Assembly: GCA_964589825.1 (NCBI GenBank)
Contig: CAZPUS010000014.1
Span: 1-64,000 of the forward strand
Reading direction: 5' to 3'
Source of the DNA: CAZPUS01 sp964589825
Lineage (GTDB): Bacteria > Fibrobacterota > Chitinivibrionia > Chitinivibrionales > WJKA01
DNA: 64,000 nucleotides
The position numbers and the translations under genes were made by a program. Below, piece by piece: positions 43,071-52,718 of the stretch (positions within the stretch are counted from its first letter, which is position 1; every line of letters starts with the position of its first letter). Below the pieces are notes generated by a model that was given only the letters and a program-made list of their open reading frames with translations, did no database searches and was not told where the DNA came from.

Positions 43071-45058
43071 ACAATTCAATGGTGGTCACCCAGGCTCTCC
43101 CGTACGCCAACGGCGACATCCATCTCGGTCATATGGTCGAGGCGGTACAGAGCGATATTTTTGTACGGTATCACCGTCTCTGCGGAAAAAACGCACTCTA
43201 TGTATGTGCGGACGATACCCACGGCACGCCGATCGAACTTTCCGCAATGCGCAAAAAGATTAGCCCCGAAGAACTGGTGACACGCTTTCACCAGCGACAC
43301 GTGGAGGATTACCGCGCGTTCGATATTCAGTTCGACTCGTACCATTCGACCAACTCCGAAGAGAACAGAACGTATGTTGAGCAAATTTATCAGGCATTGC
43401 AGTCACATGAGCTGATCATAGAAAAAGAGGTGAGCCAGCTCTACTGCCCGCATGACAAGCGTTTTCTGCCTGACAGGTTCATTTCCGGCACCTGTCCGCG
43501 CTGCGATGCACAGAAACAGTACGGTGATGTATGCGAAAAGTGCGGGGCCACATACGACGTCACCGAGCTGGAGAGTCCGCAGTGTGTCATTTGCGGCACT
43601 ACTCCCGAGCTGAAAAAATCGACCCACTTTTTCGTCAATCTCGATAAACGCAGAGAGTTTCTCAACAGCTACGTATTTGAGCACGACGTGCTCAAAACCG
43701 ATGTGCAGAATTCGGTGCGGCAATGGCTGCAGCAGGGCCTAAGAGAATGGTGCATTTCACGCGATGCGCCCTACTTCGGCTTCAGGATTCCCGGTACTCA
43801 GGATAAATACTTTTATGTATGGCTCGATGCACCGGTCGGCTATATCTCCTCTACCAGAAAGTGGTGTGACGAAAATGGTGTCGACATTGCGAACCTGTGG
43901 GGAAAGGATGCACCCTCCGATGTCATTCACTTTATAGGAAAGGATATCGTCTATTTCCATACCCTTTTCTGGCCGGTGATGCTGCATACCGCAGAATTCA
44001 AACTCCCTTCGAAGATATTCGTTCACGGGTTTTTGAGCATTGAAGGTGAAAAAATGTCCAAAACACGGGGGACCTTTATTCTCGCACGCGACTATGCCAA
44101 AAAAGTCTCCCATCCCGATGCCACCGAATATTTTCGTTTTTTCATGGGTGCAAAGCTTTCTGATAACTGCGAAGATATCGATCTTAACAGTGAAGAGCTG
44201 TGCAACAGGATCAATACGACACTGGTGCACAACATAGGCAATCTTCATCATCGCACGTTCGTGTTTTGCAAAAAGCAGTTCAACAGCACAATTCCGGATG
44301 CCGGATGGGACGAAGAAATCGAACGCCGAACCCGGGAAATCGGTAAGATCGTATGCGAGGCGTTCGAAAAAACCGATTACAAAAAAGCGGTGGAAGAGAT
44401 TCACCGACTCGGCTCCATCGGCAATAAGTATTACCAGGACCGCGCACCGTGGGAAAGCATCCGCACCGACAGGGAAAAAACCGCACAGACAATGGTTACC
44501 TGCGCGAACATAGTCAAAGCACTCGCGGTTTTGCTCAAACCGATCGTGCCGGGCATCACTGCAAGAATCGAATCTCAGCTCGGTTTTACATTCACGATGA
44601 ATGATTACCCGTTCTCCCTTAAAAACACCGAATTCGGTTCCTTAAAAAAACTCGTAAAGCCGATCGAAAAAAGCGCCTTCGACACACTGATGCCGGAACA
44701 TACTGATGCCTCCCCTGAATCACAACAGGAGCAAAACGTTATCGATATAGAACGGTTTTCGTCCGTGGATCTGCGCGTGGCAACGGTAAAAGAGGCGGCG
44801 CGGATACCCAAATCGGACAAACTCCTCGCATTGCAGGTAGAGGACGGGAATGGAATACGCCAGATCGTTGCCGGTATCGGCACGTACTATTCCCCCGAGT
44901 CGCTTATCGATACACAAGTAGTCATTGTCGCCAATCTAAAACCGGCAAAGCTTATGGGTCATACCTCTCACGGAATGGTGCTTGCGGCACAATCGGAACA
45001 AGGACTGACCCTCATCCGTCCACAGGACGTCACCTCATCCGGAGCAAAGGTGTCCTGA
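43067..45058 (+). CDS. metG: Methionyl-tRNA synthetase with C-terminal tRNA-binding domain
   Basis: 663 residues. Class I signatures are HLGH (19-22) and KMSKT (about 329-333). Two zinc knuckles are visible (CPRCDAQ to CEKCG, and the CVICG segment). The anticodon-binding domain has YYQDRAPWESIRTD. The final roughly 110 residues form a Trbp111/EMAP-II-like tRNA-binding domain (DLRVATVKEAARIPKSDKLL, SHGMVLAAQ). The start overlaps the ricT stop as ATGA, and the stop overlaps the recJ start (TGATG). Confidence 0.96.
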   Translation: MNNSMVVTQALPYANGDIHLGHMVEAVQSDIFVRYHRLCGKNALYVCADDTHGTPIELSAMRKKISPEELVTRFHQRHVEDYRAFDIQFDSYHSTNSEENRTYVEQIYQALQSHELIIEKEVSQLYCPHDKRFLPDRFISGTCPRCDAQKQYGDVCEKCGATYDVTELESPQCVICGTTPELKKSTHFFVNLDKRREFLNSYVFEHDVLKTDVQNSVRQWLQQGLREWCISRDAPYFGFRIPGTQDKYFYVWLDAPVGYISSTRKWCDENGVDIANLWGKDAPSDVIHFIGKDIVYFHTLFWPVMLHTAEFKLPSKIFVHGFLSIEGEKMSKTRGTFILARDYAKKVSHPDATEYFRFFMGAKLSDNCEDIDLNSEELCNRINTTLVHNIGNLHHRTFVFCKKQFNSTIPDAGWDEEIERRTREIGKIVCEAFEKTDYKKAVEEIHRLGSIGNKYYQDRAPWESIRTDREKTAQTMVTCANIVKALAVLLKPIVPGITARIESQLGFTFTMNDYPFSLKNTEFGSLKKLVKPIEKSAFDTLMPEHTDASPESQQEQNVIDIERFSSVDLRVATVKEAARIPKSDKLLALQVEDGNGIRQIVAGIGTYYSPESLIDTQVVIVANLKPAKLMGHTSHGMVLAAQSEQGLTLIRPQDVTSSGAKVS

Positions 45059-46770
45059 TGAACTGGAGCGCACCCCAGGAAAAGATCGAGGTCGCACAAC
45101 CCGATCCTGAACTCGTTGCAACGCTTGCGAAAAAACTCGATGTTTCTCCCACCATCGCCGGGATACTGGTGGTAAAAAACCTTGCCACGTACGAACAGTG
45201 CCACGATTTTTTCTGCCCTGACGTCTCGCGCATGCACGATCCATACCTGTTCAAGGACATGGAGAGAGCGGTCCGTCGCATCCTGGATGCGATAAAAAAC
45301 AAGGAACGAATCTGTATATTCGGCGATTTTGACGTGGACGGCATCTCTTCCACCGCCCTGCTTATGCGGTTTCTCTGCAATCTCGGTGCACAGTGTACCT
45401 ATTACATACCGGATCGGTTTAACGAAGGCTACGGTTTTTCTTATACCGCGCTGCAGGCGGTAAGCCATGAGGATATCTCTCTCATTATCACCGCAGACTG
45501 CGGGATATGTAACGTGGAAGAGGTTACCAAAGCGACCTCCATGGGTATAGACGTGATTATTACCGACCACCATGAGCAGAAGGAGCGCTTTCCCGAGTGC
45601 TATGCAATCATCAATCCCAAATGTGCACACTCGCGGTATCCCGACGCCACCCTTGCAGGGGTTGGTGTCGCACTCAAGCTCTGTCACGGTATCACGAAGT
45701 ATCTTGGGCATTCGGATTCGCTCTGGCAGGAATATCTCGACATCGCGGCACTGGGTACCGCAGCAGATATCGTTCCTCTGTGGGGTGAAAACCGCATTAT
45801 TACCCGGCTGGGCTACGAAAAAATGATGAAAAGTTACAATATCGGCCTTAATGCGCTTATAGAAAAGAAAAAACTTACCGGAAAACGGATAGATACCACC
45901 GGTATCGTGTTTCAGCTTGCCCCGGCACTCAATGCAGCAGGAAGAATCGAACATGCCAAAAAGAGCGTCGAACTGCTGCTTACCCAGGATCCGGTGACCG
46001 CACAACGATACGCGAGCGAGCTGGTCGACACCAACTCGGAACGTCGCGATATAGACCGCATGATTACCGAAGAAGCGACGAAATGGGTCTACGAACACTG
46101 TGACCTCGAAAACGATTTCGCTATTGTCATCGGTAACGAAAACTGGCACAAAGGGGTCATCGGCATTGCGGCCGCAAAGCTGTCACAGCAGTTTCACAGA
46201 CCCACTGTCCTTTTTGCGTTCGATGAGGACGGCAACGCAAAAGGCTCCGCCCGCAGCATCGACGGGTTCAACCTCATTCACGCACTCGACGAATGTGCCG
46301 ATGTGCTCGAAAGCTATGGCGGCCACTTCGCAGCCGCGGGAATGAGCATCCGCAAAGAACGCCTCCACACATTCAGAGAGCAGTTCAACAAAGCGGCCCG
46401 TGCCCGTCTCAGCCCGGAAGACCTCATTCCGAAAATAAATGCGGATGCCGAAGTAACCATGGAAGAGCTTACACCCAAATTTTTCAGGATCATCGATCGG
46501 ATGAAACCATTCGGTCCCGGAAACAGCCGACCGGTGCTTTTCTGTCGCGGGCTGCATCACCATTATCCCCCGAAAAAAGTCGGCAACAACCATCTCAAGC
46601 TTTACGTGAAAAGCAAAAACATTTCCATGGACGCAATCGGCTTCAATTTCGGCCACCGCCTCAAAGACCTTTCCTCCGCACCCGTATTCTCACTTGCATT
46701 TACCGCGGAAATCAACGAATGGAACGGAATGAAACGACCTCAAATGAATATAAAAGGAATTGCATTATGA
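45058..46770 (+). CDS. recJ: Single-stranded-DNA-specific exonuclease RecJ
   Basis: 570 residues. The DHH phosphoesterase motifs are DFDVDG (90-95), TADCGI, DHH (170-172), GVGVALKL and AAGRIEHAKKSVELLL. The DHHA1 domain shows KGVIGIAAAKL, KGSARSIDGFNL and GGHFAAAGMSI. It degrades single-stranded DNA 5' to 3' in recombination and repair. Its ATG overlaps the metG stop and its stop overlaps the argH start. Confidence 0.95.
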   Translation: MNWSAPQEKIEVAQPDPELVATLAKKLDVSPTIAGILVVKNLATYEQCHDFFCPDVSRMHDPYLFKDMERAVRRILDAIKNKERICIFGDFDVDGISSTALLMRFLCNLGAQCTYYIPDRFNEGYGFSYTALQAVSHEDISLIITADCGICNVEEVTKATSMGIDVIITDHHEQKERFPECYAIINPKCAHSRYPDATLAGVGVALKLCHGITKYLGHSDSLWQEYLDIAALGTAADIVPLWGENRIITRLGYEKMMKSYNIGLNALIEKKKLTGKRIDTTGIVFQLAPALNAAGRIEHAKKSVELLLTQDPVTAQRYASELVDTNSERRDIDRMITEEATKWVYEHCDLENDFAIVIGNENWHKGVIGIAAAKLSQQFHRPTVLFAFDEDGNAKGSARSIDGFNLIHALDECADVLESYGGHFAAAGMSIRKERLHTFREQFNKAARARLSPEDLIPKINADAEVTMEELTPKFFRIIDRMKPFGPGNSRPVLFCRGLHHHYPPKKVGNNHLKLYVKSKNISMDAIGFNFGHRLKDLSSAPVFSLAFTAEINEWNGMKRPQMNIKGIAL

Positions 46771-48167
46771 AACTGTGGGAAGGACGCTTCAGTGCAGGGG
46801 CACACTCCCGCATCATGGATGAATTCAACGACTCTCTGCCGGTGGATCGATACCTTATAGAAGAGGATTTGGACACGAACCGCGCCTGGGTAGCTACGCT
46901 GCACCACGCGGGACTTATCACCGATGACGAAAAAAGCCGCATTTGCAAAGGGCTTGACGATATAAGAAATGATTACCGTAAAAACGGCTTATCCATCCTT
47001 CCCGACGACGAAGACATACATACGGCGATAGAACACCTGCTTATTGACAAAACAGGAGAAAGCGCAAAAAAAATCCATACCGGTCGCTCCCGTAACGATC
47101 AGGTCTGTTGTGATTTTCGCCTCTATGTGAAAAAATCGTGCACCTTACTGCACGACACCCTCACCCTGCTGCAACGCGCGCTCGTGACGCGTGCCGAAAG
47201 GGATCGGGAAATCATCAGTGCGGGATATACGCATCTTCAGCAGGCACAGCCCATCCTGCTGGCGCATTACTGGCTCTCATTTTTCTTTGCATTGCAGCGG
47301 GAAAAGGAACGTATCCGCAACGCCTTCGTCCACGCCGATATATCGCCGCTTGGTGCGGGCGCGCTCGCGGGTTCTGGGTTCGATCTCGACCGGCGGTTCT
47401 GTGCCAAGCTGCTGGGGTTTTCCCGTATCAGTGAAAACAGCATCGACGCGGTCTCTTCCAGGGACTTTGCGCTCGAACTCTGCGCATCGCTCTCTTCTCT
47501 TGCCATCGTGCTGAGCCGGTACGCCGAAGACCTCATCATATGGTCTTCCCGTGAATTCGGTCTCATAGAGCTCTCCGATGCATGGTCAACCGGATCGAGC
47601 ATGATGCCGCAAAAAAAGAACCCCGATTCTCTCGAACTCATGCGCGGTAAAAGTGCCAGGTTTATTGCCAACCACACACGCCTGGCCACCACGCTCAAGG
47701 GAATAGGGCTTGCCTATTATAAAGACCTCCAGGAAGACAAAGAGCCGGTATTCGACAGCGTATCGCAAATGCAGCGCATGCTCGGGGTATTTACCGGGGT
47801 GATCGACACACTGCAGGTACGCGGCACGCGCGTGCGCAATAACCTTGACTCGTACATGCTTGCCACCGATATCGCGGACTATCTGGTTGACAAAGGGATA
47901 CGTTTCCGGGAATCGCACCATATCAGCGGCCGCATCGTTTCATACTGTCTCGACAACGATTGTCCGCTCACCTCGCTCTCATTGTCTCAGCTTCGGAAAT
48001 TTTCTTCTGCATTTGAGGAAGATATCGCCACGGTGCTGCAATGGGATCATGCGATTTCTCACCGTGACGTGGCGGGAGGTACCGGTCATAAAAGCGTCGA
48101 CGCACAACTGGAAAAGGCGCGATCCCTGTGCAATGAGGATATCGATCACGACGACGTCGCAAAGTAA
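46767..48167 (+). CDS. argH: Argininosuccinate lyase
   Basis: 466 residues from the ATG at 46767, with AGGA upstream and an ATGA overlap with recJ. It splits argininosuccinate into arginine and fumarate. The family signature is GSSMMPQKKNPDS (about 276-288). The start MKLWEGRFS and HTGRSRNDQV are standard. A longer frame from 46293 lies inside recJ and is a shadow. No other arginine genes are near. It ends the overlapping plus-strand run. Confidence 0.96.
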   Translation: MKLWEGRFSAGAHSRIMDEFNDSLPVDRYLIEEDLDTNRAWVATLHHAGLITDDEKSRICKGLDDIRNDYRKNGLSILPDDEDIHTAIEHLLIDKTGESAKKIHTGRSRNDQVCCDFRLYVKKSCTLLHDTLTLLQRALVTRAERDREIISAGYTHLQQAQPILLAHYWLSFFFALQREKERIRNAFVHADISPLGAGALAGSGFDLDRRFCAKLLGFSRISENSIDAVSSRDFALELCASLSSLAIVLSRYAEDLIIWSSREFGLIELSDAWSTGSSMMPQKKNPDSLELMRGKSARFIANHTRLATTLKGIGLAYYKDLQEDKEPVFDSVSQMQRMLGVFTGVIDTLQVRGTRVRNNLDSYMLATDIADYLVDKGIRFRESHHISGRIVSYCLDNDCPLTSLSLSQLRKFSSAFEEDIATVLQWDHAISHRDVAGGTGHKSVDAQLEKARSLCNEDIDHDDVAK

Positions 48168-48220
48168 GCCTCCTCCACAGAAGATAAAATATCATACAAA
48201 GACACGCTCCAGGCTGCAGG

Positions 48221-49540
48221 TTACAACAGATTCGCGGCAAGTTCCGAAAGCGAGGAACGCTCTCCTTTGGAAAGCGTCACCGTTGCGGCAATCTTTTCGG
48301 TCTTGAATTTTTCGACCAGATAGGCGAGTCCGTTACTCGATGAGTCGATGTAGGGATTGTCGATCTGGTAAGGGTCTCCGGTGACCACTACTTTGGTCCC
48401 CTCTCCCACACGGGTTATAATCGTCTTCATTTCGTGCGGAGTAAGGTTCTGCGCTTCGTCGACTATCAGGTACTGATTGTGAATCGACCGACCACGTATA
48501 TAGGTAAGAGGCTCGATCACCAGGATGCCCGCATTGATAAGTTCCTTGAAACTCGACTTGCCTTTGCTCGCACGACCGTTTTTTCTCAGTATGTATTCGA
48601 CGTTATCCGCAATGGGATACATCCACGGGGCGAGTTTCTCCTCGACATTGCCGGGCAGATAGCCGATATCCTTTCCCATGGGAAGCGTAGGCCGGGAGAC
48701 CAGAATTCGCTGAAACTTGTCTTCATCTATAGTCTGATACATACTCGCGGCAATCGCCAGCAGCGTTTTTCCTGTGCCGGCCTTTCCTACCAGCGACACG
48801 AGCTGGATATCGTCACGCAAAAGCGCATCGAGTGCATATAGCTGCTGACGGTTATTCGCCTTTATATTCCATATACTTTCGGTGCTTTTGGGCACCAGTG
48901 ACTCGATATGCCGTGTATCGCCATCGTAGCAGCCGAATTCGACCTTTGGATCGGACTCTTTCCCCGCTTTTTTAAGACAGACATACTCGTTGGACAGCAG
49001 CTGTTCATCTTCCCAGGAGATCCGCCCGTCGGATTTAAACGCGCTGAAGTGCTCTCCGGTGACTTCTATTTCGGTATAGCCGGGATAGAGCTCGTTAATA
49101 TCGACCTTTTCTGATTCATAATCCTCGACATTGATACCGAGTGCATCCGCCTTGACCCGAAGATTGATATCCTTTGTCACTATTACCGTTGGACTATCGG
49201 GCGTTTTCTCTTTTACATGCAACGCAATGGCGATGATATACTTCTTGTTATCTCTGAATTCGGACGGAACCCGCTGAAGGTAGGTACGCTCCGAGTGGGC
49301 AATGGAGACTATCGCACCGTTTTGCAGTTTTACGCCCTTAAAAAGCTGACCGTTTTCCCGGGTCTCATCGAGGTATCTCGAGACGTGACGAGCGTTTCTT
49401 CCTTTTTCGGTAATATCTTTCTTAAAATCGTCGATATCTTCGATTACATCTATCGGGATTATAATATTACTGTCGGGAAACGCAAAAAACGCATAGGGGT
49501 CGTGCAACAGTACGGTCGTATCAAGGATGTAATTCTTCAT
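48221..49540 (-). CDS. PhoH-like ATPase with N-terminal PIN domain (YlaK/PhoH2 type)
   Basis: 439 residues from the ATG at 49540, which has GAGGAG upstream; the upstream extension to 49591 is not needed. The N-terminal PIN domain (NYILDTTVLLHDPYAFFAF, IPIDVIEDIDDFK, IVTKDINLRVKA) is a likely ribonuclease. The C-terminal PhoH ATPase has Walker A VGKAGTGKTLLA (about residue 251-262), Walker B YLIVDEAQN and VVTGDPYQID. PIN-PhoH proteins are linked to RNA unwinding and cleavage in other bacteria. It converges on argH. Confidence 0.92.
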   Translation of the reverse strand: MKNYILDTTVLLHDPYAFFAFPDSNIIIPIDVIEDIDDFKKDITEKGRNARHVSRYLDETRENGQLFKGVKLQNGAIVSIAHSERTYLQRVPSEFRDNKKYIIAIALHVKEKTPDSPTVIVTKDINLRVKADALGINVEDYESEKVDINELYPGYTEIEVTGEHFSAFKSDGRISWEDEQLLSNEYVCLKKAGKESDPKVEFGCYDGDTRHIESLVPKSTESIWNIKANNRQQLYALDALLRDDIQLVSLVGKAGTGKTLLAIAASMYQTIDEDKFQRILVSRPTLPMGKDIGYLPGNVEEKLAPWMYPIADNVEYILRKNGRASKGKSSFKELINAGILVIEPLTYIRGRSIHNQYLIVDEAQNLTPHEMKTIITRVGEGTKVVVTGDPYQIDNPYIDSSSNGLAYLVEKFKTEKIAATVTLSKGERSSLSELAANLL

Positions 49541-49706
49541 AGGTCTCCTCATAAAAGTTGAATGGAAAAAGTGCGTTGCAACTGCCTGCAAATTATCGAG
49601 TTATTGTTTTTATAAAAAAGGCGTGAGACATGCTGCTCCCCTGTTTTTCAGAAATGCCGGGCCGATTGTACCGGCCGGCTCATTATTGGCACAGGCGCAA
49701 CAGCTT

Positions 49707-49751
49707 TGCGGATTGCAGCAGATTTCGCGAACAAAATGGCTCGGTTCAGCT
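49707..49751 (+). repeat. Right half of a MITE-like element
   Basis: TGCGGATTGCAGCAGATTTC and the following GCGAACAAAATGGCTCGG match the right half of the reference copy closely. The terminal AGGT is changed to AGCT. The last base coincides with the stop codon of the T9SS-tail gene. A left half cannot be recognised with confidence in 49620-49700, although GTGAGACATGCTGCTCCC there is faintly similar. Confidence 0.6.
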
Positions 49752-50647
49752 TACATTATATTGATTACTTTACGCTCTGAAAACGTCTCTCCCTCCACTT
49801 CGATAACGAGTAACCCGGTATCGAACTGTTGAATATCCGCGAGGCTGTAATGGTGCAGCCCCGCACTGAAATACTTGGCCACTGAAAGCTGTTTTACCTT
49901 CTGACCGTTGATGATATAGGCCGAAATGGTTACCTTCTGGGCACGGGGAATCCGTATCGTCACCGCCTTTGACTGTGAAGAATAATTCAGTATCTCTGTT
50001 TTATTCCCACCGGTAGTTGCGCCGGTACCGCCAATTGATGCGGATTCGGTATTTCGTTCTTTTTCTTTCCCGCCGACGTCATATCGATAGGTGACCATAC
50101 TCGACTCGTATCCTTTAAGGAACGCACTCACCAGATACGGCCCTCCTGCCTTGAGACGGGAAAGCAGTGGAAATGTTTTTACCCTGCACGCTCCCGGCTC
50201 GAGTACGATTTCGGAAGGCAGTAATGAACAGGAACGCGTATCGAGGTAATGATATATGGTATCGTCCGCAGTATCGGTGATAACCATATCGTATTTACAA
50301 CTCAACGAAAAACTGAACCGCGCCGCGGTCTCATGCCTGTTTGCGATATCATAGGAGACCTGTACCCCCCGCTCGCGATTATGAAGACATATACCATAGC
50401 GGATATTGTTACGACTTTTGGAGGCCCGATTAGCACAATCGGAGAGGTAGGTGTCGAATAATTGCTCTTTTTCGGATGCAGAAACGTGCAGCTCACCGCC
50501 CGAATCGCGGCATCCGGGCAGCATCTTCTCCTGCCGCGCCCCTGTGCTCGACCAGCCGGATCCCACGAACACGGTACTGCAGACACACCATACCGCAAGA
50601 ATCGTGCGCAGCCCTATCGGTAATACACCTGTAGTACAATTATACAT
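49751..50647 (-). CDS. Secreted protein with BsuPI-like domain and T9SS type A-like sorting tail
   Basis: 298 residues. A signal peptide precedes GSGWSS. Residues about 100-165 (ARFSFSLSCKYDMVITD to LEPGACRVKTFPL) resemble the BsuPI intracellular-proteinase-inhibitor fold. The last 75 residues (AVTIRIPRAQKVTISAYIINGQKV to GLLVIEVEGETFSERKVINIM) have the pattern of a type IX secretion type A sorting domain. The ATG overlaps the aroD stop by eight bases, so it is coupled to aroD with no evident functional link. Its own function is unknown. Confidence 0.7.
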   Translation of the reverse strand: MYNCTTGVLPIGLRTILAVWCVCSTVFVGSGWSSTGARQEKMLPGCRDSGGELHVSASEKEQLFDTYLSDCANRASKSRNNIRYGICLHNRERGVQVSYDIANRHETAARFSFSLSCKYDMVITDTADDTIYHYLDTRSCSLLPSEIVLEPGACRVKTFPLLSRLKAGGPYLVSAFLKGYESSMVTYRYDVGGKEKERNTESASIGGTGATTGGNKTEILNYSSQSKAVTIRIPRAQKVTISAYIINGQKVKQLSVAKYFSAGLHHYSLADIQQFDTGLLVIEVEGETFSERKVINIM

Positions 50648-51365
50648 CCGAATGCTCTTTACGGGTTCGGGTGAAGTCGGGATAATAGAGCCCTAAATGC
50701 GAAAGCAGGGTCTCGGCGGAAAGCTGTCCAGGTGCGGCTTCCTTTTCACCGGCAAAGCAGTAGGTGAACACGCTGCCGAAAACTGCGGAAACCATACGGG
50801 ATAGGGTCCCGTGGCATCCCATCGCCATCGCGGCAACGGAATAATCGCATGAAATGGTATCAATGCACGTAAGCAGTCGCGACACATCGCTGCGCGTATT
50901 AGCCATTGTGGCGATTTTTACTATATCGGCTCCTGCTTCGGACGCACGAGTTGCAAACGTGCGCAGCGTGGTACATGCGGGAGTCTTTTCAAAATCGTGC
51001 ATCGAGATAATGACGGTTTTTCCTTTGGCCATTGCGCGGATATCGTCCCGGTCGGGGGCCGAGATATCCATATCGATTGCATCGACAAAGGGAATGAGTG
51101 AGTCCAACATGTGCAATCTGGTCTGCGGTGAAACAGCATCGGCCCGTACGGTGGCGATAAGGCCACAGTCGACGCGACCACGCAGTCTCTGCACGTATTC
51201 GATCACTGTGTCTGCAGCGCATCCGAACAAATCGCCCCGTATCTCGAGCACCGAAACACCCTTGCGTACAAGTGCGCAAAGTCGTTCTATCGATATGGCG
51301 GTATCGACGACCGCCACAACATGCGGCCCATCATTTTTATTCAGACACCCAAAGTCGATTGGCAT
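50640..51365 (-). CDS. aroD: 3-dehydroquinate dehydratase, type I
   Basis: 241 residues. It performs the third step of the shikimate pathway through a Schiff base. His123 (ISMHDFEKTP) and Lys150 (DIVKIATMA) are the catalytic pair, separated by 27 residues as in known type I enzymes. EIRGDLF and the late GSVFTYCFAGE are also typical. AGAGGA lies upstream of the ATG. No other shikimate genes are nearby. Confidence 0.93.
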   Translation of the reverse strand: MPIDFGCLNKNDGPHVVAVVDTAISIERLCALVRKGVSVLEIRGDLFGCAADTVIEYVQRLRGRVDCGLIATVRADAVSPQTRLHMLDSLIPFVDAIDMDISAPDRDDIRAMAKGKTVIISMHDFEKTPACTTLRTFATRASEAGADIVKIATMANTRSDVSRLLTCIDTISCDYSVAAMAMGCHGTLSRMVSAVFGSVFTYCFAGEKEAAPGQLSAETLLSHLGLYYPDFTRTRKEHSDV

Positions 51366-51383
51366 ATACGTGTGTTCCTCTCA

Positions 51384-51417
51384 ACAGCTTTCATCAAAAA
51401 CAACCATTCGGCTTAAG
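51384..51417 (-). repeat. Half copy of the MITE-like element
   Basis: CAGCTTTCATCAAAAACAAC followed by CATTCGGCTTAAG is the inverse of the left end of the reference copy (CCTAAATTGAGCGGTTGTTTTCATCAAAGCTG). No partner end was found. It lies 19 bases upstream of the aroD start, within its probable leader. Confidence 0.5.
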
Positions 51418-51500
51418 AAAAAATATGTTATTTCAACGGTCTCACACCGCAATTAATACAATATACACAACGCCACAGCGATTGCATATTTTCAGTCACA

Positions 51501-52505
51501 TCAGCACGCGTCCAGATGCAGCATTTGTACGGCACGATCATCCAGATACCGGACCAGTCCGTGCGGTATTCTGCGCATCATTCCGCTGTCACGCCACAGC
51601 TCGGGACTTTCCATACACATATACAGTGTGGTTTCGGGATATACCCGTTCGATTTCTTCACGTACCGTACGATAGAACGCCGTGCGTATCGGTCTGAAAT
51701 AACGAAGCTTGTGATCGGTACCCATCACAAGCTCACCGCTGAAGAGAGAGAGGTGACTGCCCCTCTCGCGCAGTGTATGCTTAAGAGAAGGCATGGTCCT
51801 GAACCCACCCATACTCCACCATGCGATATGTGCCGGATTTTCGATGTGCTTAAAAATTTTTTGCACCAGATCACGGTATTCCTCTTCCCACTGGGGATAG
51901 TATATCATTGGGTCAAAATGAAATGCGACCCAGAACCCCATGGCCTCGCATTTGGCGGCTGCCTCCAGACGCTGCGAGAGCGAAGCGGTATTGCGTTCGA
52001 AACACTCGATATTCCTCTGCGGACTCATAGAAAACCCGATCACTATCTGCCCTCGGTTGCGTATGCGATGCAGTTGTCCGATACGCGTACTTTTCGTCTT
52101 ATACTCCAGCAGCGCATTGGGCCAGGAAGCAATAATATCGGCCAGCCAGACCGATAACCCGAGTGATTCATCGGCATACAGACTGTCGGCGAATTCACCG
52201 GTACCGAACCGCACCACCTTCCGGGGCCATTTCGGCATCTCACACGCAAGCTCCGCGGCTATTTCCTCCCTGTTTTCGAACAAGACCTGACAGCGGTGAT
52301 CGAAGTAAGATTGTAACACGCAGTAGCTGCATTCCATACCGCAGCCCACCAGCGGGGTCAGGATCTGATACCCGCAGCAATAGTAGCCTCCGGTAGTACC
52401 CGGACAGGGGCGCCAGAAGCTGCCGTTGTTTTTCGCCTCGAGTATGGCGGTGCGATCATTGCGCCGGGATTTGTAATCCTTTGTGTATTCTACTGTAAAG
52501 TCCAC
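51501..52505 (-). CDS. Radical SAM protein of the spore-photoproduct-lyase family (SplB-like)
   Basis: 334 residues from a GTG. The radical SAM cluster motif is Cys55-x3-Cys59-x2-Cys62 (LVGCGMECSYCVLQ). KVVRFGTGEFADS, IGFSMSPQR and AAKCEAMGFWVAFHFDPMIYY follow the SplB layout. SplB repairs spore photoproduct in sporulating bacteria; related proteins occur in many non-sporulators with unproven roles, so DNA photoproduct repair is only possible. No other repair gene is adjacent. Confidence 0.85.
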   Translation of the reverse strand: MDFTVEYTKDYKSRRNDRTAILEAKNNGSFWRPCPGTTGGYYCCGYQILTPLVGCGMECSYCVLQSYFDHRCQVLFENREEIAAELACEMPKWPRKVVRFGTGEFADSLYADESLGLSVWLADIIASWPNALLEYKTKSTRIGQLHRIRNRGQIVIGFSMSPQRNIECFERNTASLSQRLEAAAKCEAMGFWVAFHFDPMIYYPQWEEEYRDLVQKIFKHIENPAHIAWWSMGGFRTMPSLKHTLRERGSHLSLFSGELVMGTDHKLRYFRPIRTAFYRTVREEIERVYPETTLYMCMESPELWRDSGMMRRIPHGLVRYLDDRAVQMLHLDAC

Positions 52506-52718
52506 TTTTGCGCTTTGTTATTTTGAGACAGTATCTTGGTATCGGAAAAATACGATATTGCGCTCAGTTCAGGTTGCCATCCGTGTCCGGAGAAAAGAGA
52601 ATATCAGCTTTCCCTGCCCTATCGTACTTTTACAGATCTACGTCATGGCCTGCGGGGAATATGGTATTTTTCAGGCCACAGTAACGATATACCGCACTGA
52701 GAAGAAAAAGGACAATAC

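Noticed and set aside
44968..46149. Long minus-strand open frame (393 codons) opposite metG/recJ
   Set aside because: It lies wholly antisense to well-recognised recJ and metG sequence, has no family features, and is explained by codon bias of the opposite strand.
46293..46766. N-terminal extension of ArgH
   Set aside because: The stretch is inside recJ in another frame. ArgH proteins start at MKLWEGRFS, which has its own ribosome site at 46767.
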